NCBI GenBank assembly: GCA_013365365.1 | Contig: JABVXU010000443.1 | Coordinates: 1-45,487, forward strand | Length of the DNA: 45,487 bases | Direction of reading: 5' to 3' | Origin: Cruorifilaria tuberocauda | Taxonomy: Eukaryota; Nematoda; Chromadorea; Rhabditida; Onchocercidae | Shown: positions 24,200-33,712 of the stretch, piece after piece | Layout: every line of letters begins with the position of its first letter | How positions within the stretch are numbered: position 1 is the stretch's first letter | The notes under the pieces: model-generated | The model's database searches: none | Seen by the model: only the letters and a program-made list of their open reading frames with translations | What the model was told of the DNA's origin: nothing | Program-made: the position numbers and the translations under genes

Positions 24200-25400
24200 A
24201 AATTTGATAGTAATTGATATTACACTAATACATGATCATTCTCAAACGTTTAACAATTCCATTAATTCTTCTTCAATCAAATTCAAAATTCATTGTTCTG
24301 TCGAAAATCGATTCTTTTCCTTGTTAATTGTATTTCGTTCCACAAATTGTTCCCCTTTTGGTGGTATTCTAAAAAGGATTATTTCTTGAATTTGTGCTAA
24401 TATTTCCAATCCAGCATTAATTCTTTCAATTTCGTTTGAATTGATTTATCAAATTAGCATTAATTGAAATTGACTTCTCGCTGCCTCTTCATTTCTCAGC
24501 ATGAGTTTCTTGAGAAGTTGTCGAAGCTTGTTTACAGATCATTAATTCTTGTTCCTTTCGTTGATAAACTTTTTCTAGCATCCATACTAGTAATCTGCTT
24601 TCAATTTCGTTCTCGCCTATGGCTTACAATTGTCATAGTATTCTTTCGATAGTTTCAACTGTCATCCTCCATTCTTGATTGATAGTTTATCGTAAAGTGA
24701 ACTTTTGATTGCATGCGATTGAGCAAACTTTTCAACAGCAGCCTCCCTCATAACGCTGTAACTTTCTAGCGTTATGTCATATCCGCTTATAGCTTGCAAA
24801 GCAACGCCTTTTAGACATGCAATAATTTAATTTCTGAATATCCGGGATGTTTTGAAGATGTATCGAAGTAGCGAAGCTACTCCAAAACCCTCTTCATAGC
24901 TTTGGCTTACCATCAAATATTGATCATCGTAATTGAGCAAATTCACTACTAAGTGAATTTGCTACTTGCGTTAACTCCTTCTGATGGTTTCTCTTTTATA
25001 GCGCTTTTCACTGAACTTTGAAATATTAACTTTGAATCATTTTAGGATTATTACGATTTCTTTGCCTTCACTTATTAATCTTAAAATACCTGTTTCGTCG
25101 TTCATCATTTGGACGCATTTCTCCTGCCTTTTTTGTGGGGAAGCGATTTGTTGAATTTATTATTTCCATTCTTCATTGGTTGCTTCGAGAGTTTTTCTGG
25201 CTGCATTATCTTCTCCTCGATGATTCTCTTTCTTGTTTTATATCGTTAGCGAATTTCTTCTGTAATCCTCATTTGATTCATTGCATTGCATTCAAGTCCA
25301 TTTTCTTGATTTCTTCCAGAAGGATTAGCATTTTCTCTTTCGCAGATTTTAGTAAAAGTTGGTATTGCTGAGAAAGATTTCCTTGTGACGGCTTTGATTA
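24200..25400 (-). pseudogene. BEL/Pao gag-like relic
   Basis: Minus-strand translation in the 24690-24930 part shows FDGKPKL, FWSSFATSIHLQNIPDIQKL, GVALQAISGYDITLESY and VEKFAQ. At 24560-24660 it shows AIGENEIESRLLVWMLEKV. This is the order seen in BEL/Pao gag proteins. A stop replaces a tryptophan just after FDGKPKL, and frames change at least twice. The N-terminal part (about 24930-25400) is rich in Glu, Lys and Asn. The piece at 24200-24450 is of unclear origin. Confidence 0.7.
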
Positions 25401-25407
25401 TATTATC

Positions 25408-25433
25408 GTCGACATTCCCGGCTCATGGTACCA
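25408..25433 (-). other. Possible retroelement primer-binding site
   Basis: On the minus strand this reads TGGTACCATGAGCCGGGAAT followed by GTCGAC. It resembles the reverse complement of a tRNA 3' end (CCA plus a T-arm ending in TTCCCGGC). It sits just before the gag relic, where such a site belongs. Confidence 0.4.
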
Positions 25434-26010
25434 ATTAAAACATTTTTTAGCGGAATTTTCAAATTAGGCTGATACTGTTGATACTAGTAAAGGTTGATGT
25501 TGGTGAGAAATATTTCCTTGTGAACATACTCGTACGATGTGTATGCTTATAATGTAAGAAGAATTGGAATAACAGTTTACTTTCCAGAAACAGTAATAAG
25601 CTGCTAATGTGAAGGTCTTTCAGCTAACCACCACGGACGTAGTATTTTATATTTTTATATAAAAATTTGCAAGGATCGGAATCTCTTCACAGAGATGGGA
25701 AAATTACATTGAAGGAAATTTGATAGAATTGGAGAAAAAGACTGCCGTGAGAAGAAATGGTTTTCGTTGTGAAAAGACTTCGATAGAAATACAAAATGAA
25801 GGAAGCTAATTGGGAAGCCGTTAAAAGCCAAACTGAAAACCTAGGAGGTTTGGTGATATTTCAATTGATCTGCAAAGGTGGATCCTGTTAATCTGTAAGG
25901 ATAAGATTTACAGATGAGAAAATTACATTGAAATTTAATAGAATTAGAGATAAAGATTGTTGCAAGAAACTGCAAGTACACTTAAGCACAAAAAATTTAT
26001 GCTAAAAAAA
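25434..26010 (+). mobile_element. BEL-associated dispersed repeat, copies C and D
   Basis: Two partial copies. Copy C (about 25540-25780) shares GGAATAACAG, CAGAAACAGTAA, GGGAAAATTA and GAATTGGAGA with the repeat in channel intron 5. Copy D (about 25885-25990) repeats the tail, GAAAATTACATTGAA and AGAGATAAAGATTG. As they lie on the 5' side of the gag relic, beyond the primer-like site, they may be LTR remains. Confidence 0.55.
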
Positions 26011-26149
26011 TTTACATAAGATTTTGAGATGGATAAATGGTAAAAGAGATTTTATGGAAATATTTGATGCAGGTACCACAAAAACCTTTTACATTTTATA
26101 AATAATAAATGATTCATAGAAAAATATTCAGAAATATTTGTAATTAGAA

Positions 26150-26620
26150 ATTAGTTTCGAGAAGTTTCTCGATAGCAACTTGTGCCTTTAATAAAATTGC
26201 CAATAATTCCAATCGAGGATTAATTTCGTGAATATTAAAGATATTTTGATCGGTACAGCTTCTTATATATATAGCTATCGCATAAGCGACGTTTGAAGCA
26301 TCCATGAAAACATTGGGTTGTATTCTATCGGAGAGGTTTGATACGAATTGAGATATTTATTTGTTTTACTTCTGTGGTCCATTTACTTATAAGAGAGTAC
26401 CATAATTGTCTGTGTTCTTCACTAGTACATGGTACTTCAATTTCTGGAAGGAACCGTTTAAACGGTATCATCACAGGTACAAGAAATCCTAATGGATCAT
26501 ATTGCGATTGTTCTTTCTGTTGATTCCCAGACGTTCTAAGATTTTAATGAAATTGTAATAATATCGTTATTTGATTCAAATTAATACCAAGAATTTTCTT
26601 TCTTTCACTTACCTTTTTGT
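26150..26620 (-). pseudogene. BEL/Pao pol relic (reverse transcriptase end and RNase H region)
   Basis: Minus-strand translation contains YDPLGFLVPVMIPFKRFL, the hallmark after the BEL/Pao reverse transcriptase. It continues as VFMDASNVAYAIAIYIRS and NPRLELLAILLKAQVAI, the RNase H-like region. A stop and a frame change separate the two parts. The piece lies upstream (in minus orientation) of the gag relic, so it cannot be the pol of the same intact copy. Confidence 0.75.
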
Positions 26621-27190
26621 TCACTCTTATAATTTGAAGGTCGTGATTTCATACCTCACTTCGGGCATCAAAAATTAATTGTTGTGAAAATTTTTTTGGT
26701 TTTGGAATTTGATTTAGAGACAATCAAGATCTTCGAGGTTCTGTTCCTTGCATGAAGTTGACTGCAATTCCCTGGTACTATCTATAAAACTTTATCAGTA
26801 GGAGAAGTGAACAAGCCAGCAACAAGTTGAAAAGGTGATTCTTATCGGAATTGATCTTTAGATTATTTATTTATATGGTCTTTAATAGAATAAACATTTG
26901 TAAGGATGAGAATGAGATTGAATTGAAGATAAAGATTCCTGTGAGAAGTGAATGGCTTTTTTTACATGAATCTAATAGCAAGAAAAACAAAATACGAGAG
27001 TAATCATTTGATAGAATAACGAAAAAAAATTATTTAGATGGAAGTAGGAAATGTCTAGATCAATTAAGACAGTTTTTGGAATGTTCTAGAATGTAATTAT
27101 TAGTATATTCGTGAAAAATTTTACATACAGCATAAACCCTTCTTGCACTTAAAACAAATGATGAATCACTGAGAAATTTTAAATACTAAA
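26621..27190 (+). mobile_element. BEL-associated dispersed repeat, copy B
   Basis: Diverged direct copy of 23345-23880 (same words in the same order; several indels). It adjoins the pol relic. Confidence 0.6.
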
Positions 27191-29337
27191 ATGAATAATT
27201 GGTCACCTTGGAAAAGTTAGGTGATCTTGATGTGTCTATTTCTAGCTAGAACTGAGTAATCTTGCTTTTTATTAAAGAAAATCCTGATCCTTTTTGACTT
27301 CTCTTAATTAGATAAATTTGGAAAAATAATCGGTTCTGATAAGTATATCGGGAAGTTTTGAAAATCTCACATTTCTTTTTGAATTAACTTTCTTAAGCTA
27401 AATATTTCGATAAGCATTCTATCATAGTTACAATCCAAAAATGTGAAATAATGAATTACAGGAGTTACAGGAAGTACAGGAATTACGGGAATTACAGGAG
27501 TATGTTGTAATATGAATTAACTGGATAGAGTTAGCTATGGGAAATAATTGTTTTGATAAGAGGGCTTTTGATAAAAGCTGATAAAAGATTAATCATCTGT
27601 GAGCGTTGAATTAATTTGAGACGAGACAGGTAATATTTTGATGGGTATTTTAAATCGACGTAGTTTGCTAACTGATAATATACTAATAGACAAGTTTGCA
27701 GTCGTTTACTTAAATCTAATTACAAGTAATGAATCATTAAGAAATTTTTATTTGATTGATAATTTTGCTGGCTTAATTATTTAATTTGATTACGTAATTA
27801 TTATAATTCGAAATAGTTTTGGGTTTTCCGATAACTCCCTCTCAAAGTTATCTATAATAATCACGGGATGATTTATCGAACTTATGATCAATTGATATCA
27901 ATTGAAATTCATATTTTCCGGATGAAGTTCATCTTTTTATCAACAAATTGTAAACTTATCATGAAATGTTCGAAATAAATTTCACTCTTTCGTAAATGTT
28001 TTTAAAATGAATTTATGATTTCAATTTATATTGATATTTGTTGCCAATTTTTTGAATCATATTAGCTGATGGTTATATTAGCTGTAAATATCACTTCAAT
28101 ATTTTTAATTGTGAGCATTTGACATTCATCGTCGTCTATATTTAAAATATAAAAAATTATTGTTTGTGAAACATTTATTCATTCATCATAGATTTCTGAT
28201 GATTGACAGTTATTTGATTAATAGTTGGTACCATTCGAATTACTTATAAATTGGTGTTATCCAAATTTCTAACCTAAAACCTAAATTTTTCTCACCCGAA
28301 GCTAATCTTATAGGAGTTGGGGAAGAAATTTATGATGTAATTAATAATATTAACAAATAAAAATAGGTAATAATGAAAACTAATAATAAGTAATTGATGA
28401 TAATTGGTAACAACAATAGCGATGATAATAATCACATTAATAATGATAATGATTATGATATTAATAATAGTGATAATGTTGATAGTAGTAGTAATAATAA
28501 TACTAATAAAGTATTAATGAAATAAACTGTTTTATTGATATTAAAGTAAAAGTCAGCATCGGTATTGCTGATAAAAAGCTGTTTTAAAAAGGTAGAATAT
28601 GAAAGGTAGCATATGAAATCTGTAACATTTTTTCAGTCTAAATTATAGTAATACCAATATTATCAGTAAATGAAACAGTGGTAATGAAATTTGAACTTCC
28701 AACATTGCAATTTAAATTTGACAGGAAAAGGAAGTAATTACTCATTTTTCAATAAAGTATCCAGTAATTAATTATGGTAAATTTTATCATTTGACAAAAT
28801 GATTCAGCAACGATATTTTATCGGTAGGACGTAATTTTTGGATATTTGGGTCAAAAGTGCAAATTGTAGAATTATTATAACCTGTTAATTAATAGAATTT
28901 TAAATTACCTCTTTAAATTCATTCTATTATTAATCAGTCATTTCTTCATGTTATTTTTAATTTCCCATCAATTTCCATTTATAAATTATTTTTGAAATTA
29001 GCAATTTGTTTATAATTACAATAATTGAAAATTAAAGACTTAATTCTCTGATAGTGAAATAATTAATTAGTAATTCTGAATGATGTGATAAAATATAATA
29101 TTTCACATTTATGTAAACATTAAATACAAAATTAAAATTTGAACTTTTAATAAATCAATAAATAATACTATGGAAAAAATCAATAATTGCTATGTTCTAT
29201 AATAGAATATAGTATAAAATTTTCCAATAAGTAATTTATTGAAGAGAATTGAAGTAATTTCAAGGAGAGCGGCCTTGAACTTCAAATATTTATATAAAAG
29301 TGTATTTATGAGATTTACATCTTGACAATTCTTACAG
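27191..29337. other. Intergenic DNA with a further repeat fragment
   Basis: At about 27540-27660 it holds AAAAGCTGATAAAAGATTAA, GAGACGAGACAGGTAATATT and GATGGGTATTTT, related to 22130-22230. A short GGAGTTACAGGAAGTACAGG-like 10-base repeat lies near 27460-27500. From 28370 to 28515 the sequence is an AAT/GATAAT-rich microsatellite. No exon chain was recognised. Confidence 0.5.
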
Positions 29338-29376
29338 TTTGTATTTCTATCGAATATTATTATTGTAACGATTGCA

Positions 29377-30534
29377 ATGTATCGTGGAAGGATGCATTCC
29401 AATAATAATAATAATACTGGCAACAATTACGATTCTACTCCGTATGCTTTTTTGTTTACTTTTATCTATTTAACATATTTTATCATATCATTTCTATATA
29501 ACTTTCAATTTTCAATTATTATAAATGAATAATAACTATGGAAAAAAATCAATAATTGCTACATTCGATAATATCGAAAATAATTGATTGAATCATTTTT
29601 GAATTAAAAAATTTTCCGATTTAGCATTATTAAAAGAATTAGTAGTTTTTCGAAATATTGCTTAAATTATAATTACGATAAATGAAATTTTTTGATAAAT
29701 AATAATAGTAATAATTAAAATTTACTAAAATAGAAATTTAAAACATAAAAGATAAAATGTAAACGAAGAATGGAAAATTTTTAGTTTGCTATCCAATGAT
29801 AGCAATAGGAAATCCGATACCCATCAAATCATCTTCCCGAATAGCAGGAACTGGCTTCGACGAATGCTCAGTACCGCACCGTTTTTCGAGAAAAGTTTGT
29901 CTACAATTCGCTCAACCGGACTATTTCAGGAATACCGGAATAAGAGTACTTTCGTTTTTTATCAATTAATGAAATTCTCTTTCTATTACTGTTACTTTTT
30001 CTTCATGAATTCAATAAATATCAAATTATTGGAATTATAAAACTTGATCCATGTATCATATCAAATTTAAATATTTATTTTCAATTTTTGTTTTGTTAAT
30101 TATGAAATTGCTTTTTTCTCTTAATTTAAATGAATCGATTATTAGTTGGTACTATATTTGAGGCCAATCAAGTAATGATTATCGAGATTATCGATGGAGC
30201 AATTCTTGCAGCCAACAATGTGGTGCGAATGGTGGTTATGCTTATGGTAAGTAATTATTACAAAATATTTCAATCATTAATTTATGTAAGACTTAAAAAA
30301 AGTTATCAGTCTAAAAATTTCAAGTAATAACTTTCATTTTCCTTTCTTCTCTTCAACTTTTGTTAATTAAAATTAATGGCAAAAAATTTGTCCTACGAAT
30401 TTTGAAATTTGTTAAAATGAAATGATACAGATAGAGTGGGTGGCACCGAGAAAATGGATGCATCAGAGCAATCAACAAAAAATATTCGAATTTACTGGCG
30501 TAATCAATCGATGCACACATTTACCATTGATTAA
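29377..30534 (+). CDS. Putative four-exon gene, 137 aa, function unknown
   Basis: Exons 29377-29441, 29785-29945, 30163-30246 and 30431-30534 join in phase to 137 aa starting MYRGRMHSNNNNNTGNN. The protein is polar, rich in Asn, Ser and Arg. Exon 2 (ending GLFQEYRN) and exon 3 (DYRDYRWSNSCSQQCGANGG) are less AT-rich than their flanks, which supports coding. I do not recognise a family. Upstream of the ATG the frame stays open back to an acceptor-like TCTTACAG at 29337 and reads FVFLSNIIIVTIA, a possible membrane segment. The true N-terminus may therefore lie on an unseen earlier exon. The exon 3 acceptor (TTTGAG) is weak, and a second acceptor 10 bases downstream gives another open frame. The gene converges on atg-3. 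Confidence 0.62.
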
Positions 30535-30811
30535 CTTTCATCTTGTCAAATTATAGAAGCACGAATGATTTCGAAAATTTTATCCTTTCTATTAAATATA
30601 TAAATGAAGTTTTTATGATAAAGTTCGTGCTAGTTCATAATTTGTAATCTGCTTTTCCATCATCATTCTGGAAGCCTTAGTTTCTGTTCCGGAAAAATAT
30701 TTGTCATGTTACCTTCCCTGAATCTATGCCTTTAATTTCAAATGTCGTACCTCCTGTCACAGGGAATCACTTTTCTCTCCTCGTTCCCATTTACCTTTTG
30801 TTCTTTCCAAG

Positions 30812-30817
30812 AATAAA
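30812..30817 (+). terminator. Polyadenylation signal, plus-strand gene of unknown function
   Basis: AATAAA about 280 bases after the stop at 30534. It is the first plus-strand signal seen there. Confidence 0.5.
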
Positions 30818-30834
30818 GCAAAGAAGGAATGATA

Positions 30835-30840
30835 TTTATT
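30835..30840 (-). terminator. Polyadenylation signal, atg-3
   Basis: AATAAA on the minus strand about 400 bases after the atg-3 stop. It lies within 25 bases of the plus-strand signal of the converging gene. Confidence 0.4.
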
Positions 30841-31238
30841 GAAAATTTACAGCTCTTTTACATTTCATTCCGCATTAGACCAATTAAATCTTTGTAAAGA
30901 AATCAAAATGCACAAACAAAAATTTGCAGTGAAAAGCTCTATCGAAGGTATTACAATTTTGATTAAGAACACAAATACATAAGCAAAAAGAGAAAAAATC
31001 TCTGTAAAACAAAACGGCTTCTAATGATTCATTAACAAGCAGAACATAGAAGAAAGAAGCTAAGTTCCGAACAAATATAGCCTTAAAAGCTTTCACTTCA
31101 CGAAAACAAGCTAATACTTCATAGACTAGTGAGATACTCCTCGTGGAAGAAGAAATTCAAGACAGAAAATTACTGAGCAACTGAAAGATGTTCGTAATAG
31201 GGGTTAAGGTGAAAGTTCACTGCTTCATATAAAATCAA

Positions 31239-33665
31239 TTAAAGTTGAATGCTTCTTGTATAGTCATATTCTATTGTTGGAATCACTGCCTAAAATTTAT
31301 GCTAATTAAATTCATCACTTCAAATAAATTGTGATGAAGGAGTAAAATTTTTCCAATGACGATCAAATTTTCGTTTCAAAATTGTTGATCAATATTCATA
31401 AATTTTAGTTAATTCGATGCAATTTCTGACTGGCTTATTCAAACCAAGACCTAATAACTACTTATGTACAACCGAGTACAAACATGTCTATGAATAACTG
31501 AAAAAAAACCTGAACAAATTTGAGAAATATAAGGAGGTACTGATCAATATTTAACTCTTTTCCTGATTCAGCAAGCTGCTCAATAAGACGCTTCATTACT
31601 TCCGCATGTCTACAGGGATGGATGGAAGCCATTGCAGTGCGAAAATATGGGTGGGATTCCATTGTAATAGTTTTATTAATATGATCCTTAAATCATAAGA
31701 ATTTTTCTCTGAAAAAAATGAAGGAAAAAGGCCGAAAATTTTTAAAGTAGTTAACATCCATTCTATACTCTTATTCATTTTGAAAACTAAGAAACAAATG
31801 AAACCTGCGAAAAATCTGCACTCATTTTATCGACCGTAAGTGGTTGGTTGTTTTCATCGTATCCACACAACCAAAGACGGGGTACCTAAATCATTATTAA
31901 AGAGGTTTGATTCAGTTATAGTTACATTTGTTATTTTATTACGGCATTTGCGGTAACATTCAATAAAAAATCCAATGATAAAAAATTAATGGAAAAAGTT
32001 GAAATAGGACTGCTAGAACATTAATATTGCAATATAATCCGACTTACCTGATAATATTTGTCGTAAGTTATGTGAAGGTCGTAAGTACGTGTATGTAAGA
32101 CGTTATCCGTATCACTTTCGGTGTGATTCCTATCTTCTTCAACAAATCTTGAACATCCTTATTAATTTTTCTGTCTTATATACATTGAGAAAACAAGTCG
32201 AAAACTTAATTTTTAGAAAAAATGTGAAAGGTAGAGGAAATTTGGGATATAATACTACTATTTCAGAAAATCTTTCGAAAAATCACCTATAAGGGTCATC
32301 TTCTTCGAGACCACCCTCAGCTACAAACGCATCCATGTCCATCGGCGGCCTATCATCATCATCTTCCAGTTCTTCCGACTTTTTTGACTGAAGATAACAT
32401 TTGTATTCTATAAAATCTACATTTTATTCAATATAAATAAATTACACCAAAGTCTGAACCTGAGAAGATTTCGGCTGAGGTATTTCGAACATTGATGCAG
32501 GCTTCTGACTTGTATCTAACATAAAATGGTGAGTATCAACCCATCCTTCGTCATCCTCTACATTAGTGAAATCACCTTCGTCATTCCACTCTTTATTTTT
32601 TAGTATCTGCAGAATTTAAATTCATACAAGCGATTCTTTCTAAATAAAACTTTTCGACTCTTTGTTGAAGAATGTTAGATTGAAAATATCCGTATATTTA
32701 TTTTACTATGTTTTAACTCTATGGCGGATTAAATCGTCAAAAAACTTTCAAACTTAATGCAGGAAAAGAAAACAGGAAAAAAATCATGACCTAATTATTA
32801 CGTGAAGAATCAATAAATGCTATTTCCTTCACTTTAATAAAATACCTTCTCTTGTGTTGGGTCATATTCCATATCCACGCACCGACTAAAACATGGTACA
32901 TTACGCGTGATCAAGAACTGTTTGTCTGGAGGTAGATATGATTTGGCTCTGAAATATTAACAAATATAGAGAAAAACTGCGAATGATCAAAGTATATAAA
33001 GCATCCATTTATTTGTTTGAAAATTTTGACATAATCAGCAACTTTTTTATTCCGTAACCGAAAGCATAAAAAAGCATAATGCATTCCTGTGATACATGCG
33101 AAACTATTAAGCAATTGCAAAAAAAAGACTGATTTTTGCATGAAATGATTGGACTTTCAATTTGGTTATTCCATTACACAACTTTTGACTTGCCTCACTT
33201 TGTCAATGTAAGAGAATGACATTTCACTTAAGTGCATTACTCATGTTTTCAAACTTTTTTGCTTTGATCGAATGACAGTTAACAGCTCGTTATTTCTAAT
33301 ATATCATAGGAATGCATAAGCTCTTTTATGCTTTCGGTTGAGGAATAAAAAAGTTATTGATTATGTCAAAATTTTCGAACAAATAGCTTGAAAGAGGAAA
33401 TATGTCTTCTCGACCTAACTTTGATACGAAAAATGGTTTAATATGGTAAAATGAACGAAAGTCAAAATACAAACAGCTACTTTGATGGATCTATTTGACC
33501 CCATGACCATGTTGGACAATGATGTATAAGATAATCGCCGGCAACAACAAATTCTGCAGGATTTAATACGCCTGTCTCCTTGAATTTTGATTCCCGAAGT
33601 ACTGGTGTTAAATACTGACCCACATCAAGAGCTATACTTTTTACTGAATTCACGATATTCTCCAT
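31239..33665 (-). CDS. atg-3: Ubiquitin-like-conjugating enzyme ATG3 (autophagy E2)
   Basis: Eight minus-strand exons (33481-33665, 32846-32948, 32460-32606, 32287-32387, 32048-32147, 31805-31885, 31510-31686, 31239-31289) join in phase to 314 aa, the length of human ATG3. ATG3 accepts lipidated-to-be ATG8/LC3 from ATG7 and passes it to phosphatidylethanolamine on forming autophagosomes. Visible marks are the N-terminal membrane-sensing helix (start [20 protein letters not shown]), HHCPTWSWG, the acidic flexible insert with [34 protein letters not shown] and the active-site [10 protein letters not shown] with Cys264. The end is [17 protein letters not shown]. The start is fixed by homology and by a leader-type acceptor 36 bases upstream. 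The exon 5 acceptor (TTCAAG) is the weakest call; nearby alternatives change only a few residues of the insert. Confidence 0.96.
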
Positions 33666-33700
33666 TATTGATTTCCAAAATTAGAAAATTAGTAAAATAG

Positions 33701-33712
33701 CTGAAAAAGAAT
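33701..33712 (-). promoter_or_regulatory. Candidate spliced-leader acceptor of atg-3
   Basis: On the minus strand ATTCTTTTTCAG ends at 33701, leaving a 35-base 5' UTR before the ATG. It is a near-ideal nematode acceptor with no upstream coding exon. Confidence 0.6.
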
